NCBI GenBank assembly: GCA_903926565.1
Contig: CAIYJU010000108.1
Coordinates: forward strand, 1-51,555
DNA from: an uncultured Bacteroidales bacterium
GTDB taxonomy: Bacteria; Bacteroidota; Bacteroidia; Bacteroidales; FEN-979
DNA length: 51,555 bases
Reading direction: 5' to 3'
Made by a program: the position numbers and the translations under genes. This document shows, piece after piece, positions 36,701 to 46,300 of the stretch. The notes under the pieces are model-generated. The model saw nothing but the letters and a program-made list of their open reading frames with translations. It was not told the DNA's origin and made no database searches. Within the stretch, counting starts at the first letter, position 1. Every line of letters begins with the position of its first letter.

Positions 36701-38825
36701 GTCCTCAACACAGGATTCGACGGTGTTTGATACCGTTCATGTCACCGTGTCCAGCCTTTCGGGTCCCTTTTTTGTGAAGCAAAATGCATCCGGAACCGGC
36801 AGCGGCCATTCATGGGATAATCCCATTCCGCTGATGAAATTACTGGATTTTATAAACCAGGGAGTTAATCCTCCGCCGTTGAATATTTTTATGGCAGAAG
36901 GCACTTACAAACCTGGCGAAGGCATCGACCGAAATAAATCATTTGTTTTCAATAACCTCCGGATCATCGGAGGCTTTGCATCGAACATCCCCGGTACCGA
37001 CACCGTCAACCGCGATTTCAATCTGCATGAAACGATATTAAGCGGGGAAATCGGAAATCCATCAACGACTATCGATAACAGTTTTCACGTTATTGTCACG
37101 CGCGGTACGGCTACCCTGGATGGATTGACTATCCGCGACGGACGTGCCAACAGCAAACACTATGGTGATGATAACTGGTATTATTTCCTGACCAACAGGG
37201 GAGGTGGAATCCTTGCCCAGGCGGTAAAAACAATAATCTATAATTGCAAAATCCAAAATAATTCCGCCTTCGATGTGGCCGGCGGAATTTCCCTGGATGG
37301 TGGCCAACTCATCATGCAACATTGCCAGGTGACCGGGAACCTGATTCAGCAAAATGTACTAAGCGGGGTCCAGTTTCCTATTTATTCCAATGGATACGGG
37401 GCTGGTATGAGGCTGAAGGGAACCAGCCAGATAGAAGACTGCATTTTTACCAATAACCGAGCCTGGGCAGCTGCCAGTGGCTCTTCCATTGCTTCCGTTG
37501 ATTTTGGCACAGTTACAACAGTTGAAAACAGCACTTTTCATCATAATTTCTCGAATCTGAATGCAGATTTGTTCAATTGGCAGGGATCTACCCTCAACCT
37601 TAAAAATTCCACCTTGAAGGGATCTGTTTATGGAGTAGGCTGGACCAATATAAATGTAATAAATTCCACTATTGAAGGAGGGGCAATTGCCAACTTCGAA
37701 TGGGATCATCTTTATTTCGAAAATTCAATATGTACCAACCCCAGCCTTCCAAATTCTGCTGCCCAGCCTGACAACGGATGGCAGGCGAGGTACAGCATCC
37801 TGGGAGACAACCTGTATGGTGCAGGCAAAGACAGCATTCTGATCAATACTTTGCCTTCGTTCACCACCTGGCTCGACACTGTGAACTTCAACGGGGGTAC
37901 CACACCAACCATGAAACTGAAAAACATCCCTGCCAACCCCGCCAAAACCCACGGCAACCCTGCTTACATCGGCACCCCAGACCAGCGGGGTATCCCCCGA
38001 ACCGACACTGTCAGCATCGGCGCGTACCAATGGGTGTGGCCGTCACAGATCACTGTTTCCCCCGATCATGCAAACATGGCGCCCGGAGATTCGCTTTCAT
38101 ACAGTGTTTCGGTATTGCCCGCCTGGGCCGACGATAAAACTTGGAGTGCGTCAGCCTCCGATTCCGCCATCGTCGGAATCGCCGCTAATATGATGGTAGC
38201 ACAATCCGAAGGCAATGCCCGGGTGATGGTTCGCACCAACGACGGCAACCGCCGTGACACCTGCTTCGTGATGGTGATGATCGACAGCGTGGGCGTAAAC
38301 GGGATCGTTCACAACGGCAATTTCAACTGCTACAGCGCCCTGGATGTCATCACCGTGGCCGGCAGCGGAACATCATTCGTGATGCAGCCCGGCAGCAATG
38401 CCGAGATGATCGCCGGGGAGAAGATCTTCTATCTGCCCGGCACCACCGTGAAGACGGGAGGGTCGATGCACGGGTACATTGCGCCGCAGGGGCCGTGGTG
38501 CGCGATGTTTAAGGAATCTGCGACGGGTTCGGAAACAGAAAGGATATCGGACGATGATAAACAGTCCGGGTTTGTTGAAAGCGGCTTCAGGGTTTATCCG
38601 AACCCGACGGGCGGTATATTCACGGTCGAACTGTCGGCAGATGCAGATAATGCTCCTGCTACTATCCAATGCTACAACATGACCGGATCTCTTATCCTGC
38701 AAAAGGAGATCATCAGCGGCAGGAGACTGGAAATGAATATTGCCGGCCGGGAGCCGGGGATCTATTTTGTCAGGGTGACAGCGGATAAATGGTCGGACTA
38801 TAGAAAGATAATCAAAACCAATTAG
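33768..38825 (+). CDS. Secreted FISUMP / Ig / PA14x3 / Big_2 / beta-helix T9SS protein
   Basis: A 1685-aa protein. I choose ATG 33768 (MKKNTLILIFCLCSITSIFS) because it gives a clean signal peptide; an upstream in-frame GTG at 33714 adds 18 unlikely residues. Domains: FISUMP (~62-259; WRIPTVTEW, YSVRCIK), Ig-like (~261-348; YQWKVNG), PA14-like 1 (~355-514), PA14-like 2 (~518-664), Big_2-like (~675-758), PA14-like 3 (~760-904), Big_2 (~908-994; WLSSDNAIASVTPEG), beta-helix (~996-1423), Big_2 (~1425-1506), 3-coathanger-like (~1518-1579) and a T9SS tail (~1605-1685; VYPNPTGG). The FISUMP part closely matches the protein at 4486-5823. The tail closely matches the next gene's tail. The role is unknown; a multi-ligand adhesin is the simplest reading. 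Confidence 0.88.
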   Translation: MKKNTLILIFCLCSITSIFSNDGILNKQVFHNRFAPRDMLFEDTGYTADTFYCGMNIPVIHTTLRQVAPVNKTVTYGTVTGIPGEEAKCWIIQNLGAGRQALAVDDSTEASAGWYWQFGRRQGFKHDGFIRTPNTSWINQISVWPTSDWTNANDPCGIEVNGSWRIPTVTEWSNVDGAGDWANWDGPWNSNLKLNAAGCLDENNAGLSNRGNAGHYWGNANITGTWATNLNFSSGFSGLNSWYLTAYGYSVRCIKEDTCRVYSLVEISISPSANPACEGTMVTFTATPSNGGSAPQYQWKVNGNDVSGATGISYSYKPANGDLVTCVLFSDVACKSTNMAISNVITMDVNLACAQAATLENPWNPLPNVEEALSIGYTLLDSLEFNPGSYYFRVRGYLVPPETGFYKFFMLSCVWESFNLSSDSMEYNKRSIVTTDRSYPATNKTWPDTFSLTNHPFVTYNIDSVSLVQGRPYYFELIHPGHDGNFWNFGLRWTLPGTNHLTTIKHGHLKPPIPKHLGSEPVREIFENEFTCDFNELKNRTEPPDQKTLLHTMTTEGLPNSLDHYSSRTRGYIYPEVSGNYSFFFACDESGQFWLSPDSTETGAQLKSNIPTPQPDWKQHVSSQYLQAQHKYFFEVLQHDSIGTDFFKLGWGLQGDTLPTVISFTCLSNSLVSAQVDSVWLTRERISLMPGKTYAAVAQVRPWNAPSTAFQWFSSDYSVAYPDGNGVITTVAPGTCRIIVRLASNPALADTLDVNVNQLSLELFKDRMAVNFDTLKTTAALPDERVFLTGINTPEHLSSLDHFASRMRGYIVTPVGGNYTFFMGCDDRGQFWLSSDSLETNAQLKIATDTSTYDWGPVTASQYLESGHKYFFELLQYDSVYRDRGKIGWIFPGDTAKTVIGYPYILGIEDEVPVSGIFLRDHSISAYPGCLFTPCYTMSPWNATDQQVKWLSSDNAIASVTPEGVITTQSAGNCRVILSSTQDSTVFDTVHVTVSSLSGPFFVKQNASGTGSGHSWDNPIPLMKLLDFINQGVNPPPLNIFMAEGTYKPGEGIDRNKSFVFNNLRIIGGFASNIPGTDTVNRDFNLHETILSGEIGNPSTTIDNSFHVIVTRGTATLDGLTIRDGRANSKHYGDDNWYYFLTNRGGGILAQAVKTIIYNCKIQNNSAFDVAGGISLDGGQLIMQHCQVTGNLIQQNVLSGVQFPIYSNGYGAGMRLKGTSQIEDCIFTNNRAWAAASGSSIASVDFGTVTTVENSTFHHNFSNLNADLFNWQGSTLNLKNSTLKGSVYGVGWTNINVINSTIEGGAIANFEWDHLYFENSICTNPSLPNSAAQPDNGWQARYSILGDNLYGAGKDSILINTLPSFTTWLDTVNFNGGTTPTMKLKNIPANPAKTHGNPAYIGTPDQRGIPRTDTVSIGAYQWVWPSQITVSPDHANMAPGDSLSYSVSVLPAWADDKTWSASASDSAIVGIAANMMVAQSEGNARVMVRTNDGNRRDTCFVMVMIDSVGVNGIVHNGNFNCYSALDVITVAGSGTSFVMQPGSNAEMIAGEKIFYLPGTTVKTGGSMHGYIAPQGPWCAMFKESATGSETERISDDDKQSGFVESGFRVYPNPTGGIFTVELSADADNAPATIQCYNMTGSLILQKEIISGRRLEMNIAGREPGIYFVRVTADKWSDYRKIIKTN
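37980..38501 (+). repeat. 522-bp shared 3' block, copy B
   Basis: Same length and codon frame as copies A and C. From about 38126 onward it is nearly as close to A and C as they are to each other. The first ~145 bases are clearly more diverged (for example the 38041-38115 stretch), so the block looks mosaic. Confidence 0.85.
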
Positions 38826-38914
38826 TTGAAAAATCTATACCTGTTCAGGAATATGAAACTGTTTTACGGTTGCCTGAACTTTAATGCAGCTAATACTTTA
38901 ATAATAAAGTGTTT

Positions 38915-41900
38915 ATGAAATACAAATTTTTTCCTGCAACCATCAAAGTTGCTGTTTATTTCATCTTTGCAATGATGAGTAATTTGGCCGTTGCGCAGAT
39001 TACCTATGTAACTCCTGCCGGGGCCGGGCTGATGGATGGCTCATCATGGGCCAATGCGCTCGACGGGAATACAGCGAATTCAACAGGGTCAACCCGGCTT
39101 GCGTTGGCCCTCAAATCAGCAACCCCGGGCACATGGTTCTGGATAGCAGAAGGAACTTATACCTGCTCAACCAATGACCGTGATCAATCTTTTGAACTTA
39201 AAGAAAATCTGAAACTTTACGGTGGATTTGAAGGGACCGAATCGGATACGCTCCAGCGTAACATCTCACTTCATCCAACTATTTTCAGCGGGGATATCGG
39301 GGTGCCGGGCGACAGCACCGACAATACAAAGGTCATCCTCAAAACCGTGGAGGTTCCATGGACGAATTATTCATTTATAGATGGTATTTCTTTTAAGTAC
39401 GGCTGTAACGGCCAGGAGAATGCAGTGGCTGCCGGTATTTTTAATTCCGGCTCCGTTCGAATCAACAGCTGCAATGTTGCACATAATTTAAACAATGGAA
39501 ATGGTTCAGGTATTTATAGTACTGGCAACCTTCATGTTGTAAATTGTACAATTGAACATAACACGGCTTTAATCGCAGGCGGAGGAATTTATAACACAGG
39601 TTATGTTACCGTCAGTAATTCTGATATTTCTCAAAATGCGGTTAAATATTACGGTGGCGGTATATATAATTCAGGTACAGGTCTTTGCAATATTACAGCA
39701 TCTTCCTTCTCATTCAACAGTGCGAACGGCCCGTATACCTGGATCAATGCAGGTGAATATGGCGGCGGAGGAGCTTACAACCTGGGCGTTCTCAATATTG
39801 AGAAAAGTAAAATATGCAACAATGAGACCCAATGGAGTGGTGGCGGGCTGTTTCATCCGACTCTGGTTAAGAACTGTCTCATTGCAAATAATTCAATGGG
39901 GGGAGACCAATTCCTTTCTTATTATTATTCAACAACAGGCGGGGGCATTCGCATTAATTCTGGTTTTCAGGGAATTTTCAACTCCACCATTGTAAACAAC
40001 ATCGGCGAAGGAATAACCTCATTTCAGGTAAACGACAGTGGATATTTTATAGCTATACCAGACACCTTTGAATTGCACAATTGCATCCTCTATGGGAACT
40101 ATAAACAGACCAGCGGTCATTTTAATGCTTCAAACTCCTGTATTGAAGGGGGGTATAATGAGGATGACAATATATATGTGAAGTGGGGTTCAACTTTATG
40201 CCCTGACGGAGGACTCGATGAAAATCACAACATCTGCGATTACCCGGCATTTATCGCCCCATCTGCCGGTAAAGGCCATACATACGACGGCCTAAATGCA
40301 GACTGGAGTTTGCCAGGCTGTTCTGTGTGCATCAACATGGGCGACAATGCATGGCTTGGAGAAGGTGATTCACTGGATATTTCCGGTGCGCCGCGCATTT
40401 TTAATGAGGTTGTCGATATGGGGGCTTATGAACTTCAGGCCGGGCCTGTAAACCTTGTTGATTATGGTTCGGGTATTGTTTATGTGAACGATTCTGTTTC
40501 ACAAGGCGGGTCGGGAACTACCTGGATGAACGCTCTGTCGGGAAATATGCCGAGTTGCCGATATACTGGCTATACATTGCTGTATGAAGCCATCAGGGAT
40601 GTCCCCGATTCCTGCCGGGTCTGGGTTAAAAAAGGAGTATATAAACCTTGCACAGACAATGATCGTTCGAAATCGTTTCACCTGTACGCGGGAAATAAAC
40701 TGTATGGCGGTTTTGGGGGAACAGAATCGGATTTTACGCAACGGGAAATCAACATGAATCCTACAGTTCTGTCGGGTGATATCGGCATCGCCGGCGATAG
40801 TCTGGATAATTCCTTTCACATCATCACTTCCCGTTTTAAGCCAGGATCCATAAGCGACGAAGCATTTGTTTCCGGTTTTACGTTTCGTGATGCAAATGCG
40901 AACGGGGAGGTTGAAAACAGCAATGGGGGATGTATATTAAATGAAGTGAATGCCGAAATTCAGGTCGAAAAATCTATTTTCAACAACAATTTTGCCACCA
41001 CGGGCGCGGTAATATTCAATCTTGGTTCCGCCTTCCTCACATCCTGCAAATTGACCGAAAACCAGAGTTCAGGATCAGTAACCAATGGAATTTCAGGAAT
41101 ATTTATTGGAGACAGCCTGGAAATCGGCCCGGAAAATACGAGATGCATTTTAAATCTTGGCAGTTTGTTCCTGAAGAATTCATCTGTCACCGGAAGTTTC
41201 ACGACAAACTGGTGGAATGATGATGCATCAGCATCAAACCGGGGAAATGCGACTTTTCTCAATTGTTCAATCCGCAACATTTCCGGATGTGCACTAAACA
41301 ATAGTGACTCGCTTTTTTTAAAGAACTGTAGAATTGACAGCACAAAATCCTCAGGGGGCGCATTTGTCAATTCCGGGTACACGGAAATGCAGTATTGTTC
41401 CATGTCTCATGACTCAGCAGGCACCTTGACGCCATCATTTTACCAGAGTGGAAGTCCGGGAGGTATTTTAAATTCAGGAACACTCCGAATGAAAGGTTCC
41501 ATTATGAAAAATAACGATGCTGTCGGACCCGGCGGAGGAATCCAAAATTCGGGAAATCTGTGGATTGACAGCTCTTATTTTGAAAAAAATAATGGCGGAG
41601 TTCGCCCCCCTTACTACATTGGCGGAAATCTTTGGGTTACTTTCATTGCTGCTCATTTTTCAGGTGGCGCTATTCACAACAGTTCGGGTCAGGCTGTTAT
41701 TACAAATACCATTTTTAACGGCAATCGGGCAGATTACGGTGGGGCAATAGCGAATATGGCCGGAAAGGTAACACTTTCAAACTGTAAGCTGGTCAATAAT
41801 TTTTCACTGGTCAGCGGCGCTGCGCTTTTTAATCACAGCCAAATGGATATACGGAACTGTTTGTATGCAAATAATTATTCGGATGCAGCAAAGCAAGTCG

Positions 41901-43249
41901 GAGGCATCATCGCCTGTGGAAAAGGAGGTAAATATCAATTCAGAAATTGTGATATTGTAAACAACACCAGCTCCAAATTCCTGGTTACAGGTGTAGATGA
42001 ATACGAGACATACCAGTTTGATCCGAATCTGACACCGGATACTGTTTTGATTTCGAATTCGATCATCTGGGGGAATGATACGCTGGTCAACAATCCAAAC
42101 TCGTCACTTATTTCAACGAAATACAGCTGCACACAGCAAATTTTCCCCGGAACCGGAAACATCCATGCCAACCCGGTATTTCTGAATCCTACTGCCGGCA
42201 ACGACACCTCATACAATGCGCTGGTGGCCGACTGGCGCCTCTCTGCCTGCTCACCCTGCATCAATGCCGGCGCTGATTCATTATGCAGCGACTCTCTTGA
42301 TCTTGCGGGAAATGTGAGAAAATACAACACAATTGACATGGGGGCCCTGGAAATGAAGTATGACAGTTCAGTCACTGCTGTTTGGAACAGCAATACAACC
42401 ACCACAACCGCAGGACTTCACTGGAGGAGCCGCGTAAAACCTTGTGAAACGGTGGTTTTTATCAAAGATACCGTTGAGGGTGAACCTTTACCCGTTCCCG
42501 GAACCATCTACAATGCAGATTCCGTTTTCGGTTCGGGCAGCGGCCAGGAAGGCTGGTACTGTGTCTATAAGGGGATGGATTCAACGGTGATGATCACCGG
42601 GCTCACCAGGAACACTACCTACAGGGCGGCAGTATTCAATGTTATTCTCGATAGTATATATGATGTTCCTGCACTGTGGAATTTCACCACTCTTTCCATT
42701 GACGAACAGGCATTTATAACAAACGATACGGTAATCAACGGTGAGTCGGTTTGCTTTGATGCAATACAGACCATCACAGTTGCCGGCAATGGAACCACCT
42801 TTAGGATAAATAGCGGAGGGTCGGCAACCCTGATTGCCGGTGAAAATATTCAAGTGCTTCCCGGCGCTTCTATCACAGAAGGTGGTTACCTGCATGGATA
42901 TATCAGTCCGGGCGGTCCCTGGTGTCAGATGCCGGCCTTGCCCTCAATCATTTCCTCAACATTCAAAACCAATGAAGAGGATAGTCCGGGTTTTGCAAAA
43001 GAAAATGGCTTCCGGCTCTACCCTAATCCCACAACAGGCTCATTCACGGTCGAACTTTCAGCAGATGCGGATAAAACCCCTGTCACGGTCCAATGCTTCA
43101 ATATGACAGGATCCCTGGTCCTTCAAAAGGAGATCGTCAGGGGAAGGAAACTGGAAATGACCCTTGCTGGTCGGGAATCGGGAATCTATGTTGTCAGGGT
43201 AACCGGGAATGAATTTTCCGGTTTTAAAAAGATTATCAAAACCAACTAG
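38915..43249 (+). CDS. Secreted double beta-helix T9SS protein
   Basis: A 1444-aa protein read from ATG 38915 (a GTG two codons upstream is in frame but gives no benefit). The signal peptide MKYKFFPATIK...AVAQ is similar to that of the next gene. Parallel beta-helix 1 (~30-510) starts YVTPAGAGLMDGSSWANAL and ends VDMGAYE. Helix 2 (~515-1150) starts YVNDSVSQGGSGTTWMNAL and ends DMGALE; these ends resemble 'choice-of-anchor Q' proteins. An FN3-like domain (~1152-1258), a 3-coathanger-like domain (~1279-1337; CFDAIQTITVAGNG) and a T9SS tail (~1364-1444; LYPNPTTG) follow. It has no PA14 or Big_2 module, unlike its neighbours. Many GGGIYN/SGG turns stack along the helices. The gap to the preceding gene is 89 bp and holds a weak 7-bp inverted repeat (38843-38849 / 38873-38879). 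Confidence 0.88.
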   Translation: MKYKFFPATIKVAVYFIFAMMSNLAVAQITYVTPAGAGLMDGSSWANALDGNTANSTGSTRLALALKSATPGTWFWIAEGTYTCSTNDRDQSFELKENLKLYGGFEGTESDTLQRNISLHPTIFSGDIGVPGDSTDNTKVILKTVEVPWTNYSFIDGISFKYGCNGQENAVAAGIFNSGSVRINSCNVAHNLNNGNGSGIYSTGNLHVVNCTIEHNTALIAGGGIYNTGYVTVSNSDISQNAVKYYGGGIYNSGTGLCNITASSFSFNSANGPYTWINAGEYGGGGAYNLGVLNIEKSKICNNETQWSGGGLFHPTLVKNCLIANNSMGGDQFLSYYYSTTGGGIRINSGFQGIFNSTIVNNIGEGITSFQVNDSGYFIAIPDTFELHNCILYGNYKQTSGHFNASNSCIEGGYNEDDNIYVKWGSTLCPDGGLDENHNICDYPAFIAPSAGKGHTYDGLNADWSLPGCSVCINMGDNAWLGEGDSLDISGAPRIFNEVVDMGAYELQAGPVNLVDYGSGIVYVNDSVSQGGSGTTWMNALSGNMPSCRYTGYTLLYEAIRDVPDSCRVWVKKGVYKPCTDNDRSKSFHLYAGNKLYGGFGGTESDFTQREINMNPTVLSGDIGIAGDSLDNSFHIITSRFKPGSISDEAFVSGFTFRDANANGEVENSNGGCILNEVNAEIQVEKSIFNNNFATTGAVIFNLGSAFLTSCKLTENQSSGSVTNGISGIFIGDSLEIGPENTRCILNLGSLFLKNSSVTGSFTTNWWNDDASASNRGNATFLNCSIRNISGCALNNSDSLFLKNCRIDSTKSSGGAFVNSGYTEMQYCSMSHDSAGTLTPSFYQSGSPGGILNSGTLRMKGSIMKNNDAVGPGGGIQNSGNLWIDSSYFEKNNGGVRPPYYIGGNLWVTFIAAHFSGGAIHNSSGQAVITNTIFNGNRADYGGAIANMAGKVTLSNCKLVNNFSLVSGAALFNHSQMDIRNCLYANNYSDAAKQVGGIIACGKGGKYQFRNCDIVNNTSSKFLVTGVDEYETYQFDPNLTPDTVLISNSIIWGNDTLVNNPNSSLISTKYSCTQQIFPGTGNIHANPVFLNPTAGNDTSYNALVADWRLSACSPCINAGADSLCSDSLDLAGNVRKYNTIDMGALEMKYDSSVTAVWNSNTTTTTAGLHWRSRVKPCETVVFIKDTVEGEPLPVPGTIYNADSVFGSGSGQEGWYCVYKGMDSTVMITGLTRNTTYRAAVFNVILDSIYDVPALWNFTTLSIDEQAFITNDTVINGESVCFDAIQTITVAGNGTTFRINSGGSATLIAGENIQVLPGASITEGGYLHGYISPGGPWCQMPALPSIISSTFKTNEEDSPGFAKENGFRLYPNPTTGSFTVELSADADKTPVTVQCFNMTGSLVLQKEIVRGRKLEMTLAGRESGIYVVRVTGNEFSGFKKIIKTN

Positions 43250-43308
43250 TTAAAACAATCCGATAATTTGAAATTTCACCTCTGCCAACGATTTATAAAA
43301 TCTCAGTA

Positions 43309-46300
43309 ATGAAAAACCATTTTTTCCCCTCCACCTTAAAAATAGCTTTTTGTCTCATTCTGGCAATGATGAGCCATTGGGCTTTTGCGCAGGTGGTATA
43401 TGTGACCCCGGAGGGTGCCGGACTTATGAATGGCTCTTCATGGGATAACGCCCTTGCCGGGAATTCACCTGCCGGAAACGGTTATTCCAGACTGGCCGAT
43501 ACATTAAGGCAGGCGAACGCAGGGGCGTATTTTTGGATTAAAGAAGGGACATATCTGCCATCCACCGACAACGACCGGGAAAAATCGTTCCAGGTACCGG
43601 AAGGAGTTTCAGTATACGGTGGTTTCGCCGGAAATGAATTAACGGGGGAGGAGAGGGACTGGAACGATCATTTTTCCGTATTGAGCGGGGATATTGGTGT
43701 TGCCGGATCAGATTCGGACAATACTTTTCATGTGGTCACAACCATTGGAAATGAGTCCGGTGAATACATCCGGCTCGATGGCCTGACCATCTGCAACGGA
43801 AACACCACGGGAGCCCCATACATTTATACCAGCATTTACCATTTTGGCGGTGGAATATTAACCGGATACAAAACCCGGATTTACAATTGCCTGGTAACAA
43901 ACAACACATGTGTGCAGATTGGTGGCGGAGTTTATGCAACCGGTATCACGGAAATTGCGGGTTGCACGTTTACCCACAACCTGGCAGATCAGGGAGGAGC
44001 AATCGGGGTAAGTTATTTGGGGACAGCTTCTATCAACAATTGCCGGATCTCTCAAAATTCCGCCTTGGCTTACGGAGGTGGAGTCGGGAACGACGGTTCC
44101 TGCAGTATCACCAACTGTATAATCGTCAACAACGGATCATTGAACGGGGGTGGTGTCCTTATCCGCGGTGGAACAGCCATTGCCAACTCTACCATCGCCA
44201 ACAATACAAATGACAATATTGTCTTCTGGATGGACTCCTGGGGAACGATAAAAAATTCAGTTGTTTCAGGAGGTGGGATCAGTGTGTGGAACGGTGCGTC
44301 AATGGACTGTCAATTTAGCTGTACCGATGATGCAATACCCGGAGAGGGCAACATACGCCAGAACCCGCTATTTGTTGCACCTACACCGGAGCGTGGTACA
44401 GGTAGTAACGGAATGGAGGCCGACTGGCATTTGCGTTGGTGTTCACCATGTCTCAATATGGGAAACAACAATATGATTCCCAATGGAATAACAACAGATA
44501 TTGATGGAAATCCACGCATTTTATACTCAACAGTTGACATCGGAGCCTATGAAACAGATTCCTCAGGTTCAGTTCATAATGTTATCGGATTCAACAACAG
44601 CCGGATCTGTATTTTCAGCAATGCGCAATATGTCGGATCGGGCGGCACCTGGGAAACGGCCCTTGCCGGTAATGGGGAGAGCTGCAAATACCCGGGACAG
44701 AGTTTACTCTATGAAGCCATGAAGGACGCAACGAGCGGCACTGAGATCTGGGTCGAAAAAGGAACATACAAAACCAGCCTGTATCCCGACCGCAACCACG
44801 CCTTTACAGTTGGTCCGGGTGTGAAAGTTTACGGCGGCTTCCTGGGAAATGAAACCTTGCTGGCGCAAAGAGATCCTGTAACCAACAAAACCATTTTCAG
44901 CGGCAACATCGGGGATACAACAACTGATGCAGACAACGCCTGGCACATTTTGAATATTAACCCTTCAGGCAGTGCCTATGCTGATTCCGCCATGATTGAC
45001 GGTGTTGTTCTGGAAAAGGCCAGGACTGAAGGAACGGATGCTGCTGCCGTGCTCATTCACACAGGTTCAAAGATTTGCATAAGCCGGACATTGGTTGCCG
45101 GTGACACACTTTTGGGCAGTGGCGTTGGGTTTATGATCAAATCCGGAGCCCGAGTGACACTGACGGACGGAACGGCTGAAAAATTTGCCCGGGGAGGAAT
45201 TTACAACGAAGGAAAACTCCGCCTCGGCAATTTCACTGTAAAATCCAATCTCTTTAGCGGTATTCAGAATTTCGACAGCCTGGCGATGTACGCTTGCAAC
45301 ATCGACAGCAATTCAATCCTGCCCTACAATTACGATGCCAGCGGCGGGGCAATTTGTAATGCAGGATACTGCACCATTACCGGGGGTAACATCCGCGGCA
45401 ACATGTCCTATTTGGATGCCGGCGGTATCCGGAATAAACCCAATGCAGTAATGCATATTACCGGCTGCAATATTTCGGGCAATAAATGCAACGCCTATGT
45501 ACTTGCCTCAGGAGGAGGGATACTGAACGACGGATATCTGGAAATCACGCAAAGTTCCATCAATTACAACGATGCAAGAGCTGCCGGCGGAGGTATCTGC
45601 AACTCACAGGGGGCAACCTGCACTATTGCGGGCTCTGCCATCAGCAACAATGAAACTATGGGTCCGGGTGGCGGCATCTATAATCCTACTTCCGTTAGAA
45701 ACTGCATCATTGTCAACAATAAAGGAGGAAACGGATACGGGCTTGCCGGCGGGGGAATCTATCTCGCAACAGGATGCACAGGAATCATCAATTCAACGAT
45801 CATGAACAATATCGGTGAAGGGATTGCCTCGGTATTGGCAGATACGATTGAGATCGGCAATTCAATCATTTATGGAAATGATCTGTCAATTTCAGGTCGG
45901 TTCAACGCATCTTACTCATGCATTACAGGATTAGTGCCTGTAAACCATAATACTCCACACAACCCCCAATGTATCAGCCCTTCTGAAGGAAAAGGCCCGG
46001 GATTTGACGGCGTATCGGCCAACTGGGGACTGTGGGGTTGCTCCCCATGTGTAAATGCAGGAAGCAACGCTTTTCTGCAGGCCGGTGATTCGGTTGATGC
46101 TGCAGGCGGATCCCGTGTGAAATGGAACGTGGTTGACATCGGCGCCACGGAGTTGCAGACCGACTCTCTTTCAGGAGATTGTCCCCCGGGGATATCCCAC
46201 AACATTATCTGGGAGATATTCAAACCCAAAGTTGACTGTGTTCAGTCAACCACCGGTGCACCTGATCAATCGGTTTACCTGCCAACCCTGGAGACGGAAT

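Noticed and set aside
4486..38825. FISUMP domains as targets of a diversity-generating retroelement
   Set aside because: No reverse transcriptase gene or template/variable repeat pair was found; the two FISUMP modules differ throughout, not at adenine-specific sites.
39420..42360. Regularly spaced repeats in the beta-helix genes as a CRISPR-like array
   Set aside because: The periodicity is at protein level (Asn/Gly turns of helix coils); no identical direct repeats with unique spacers are present.
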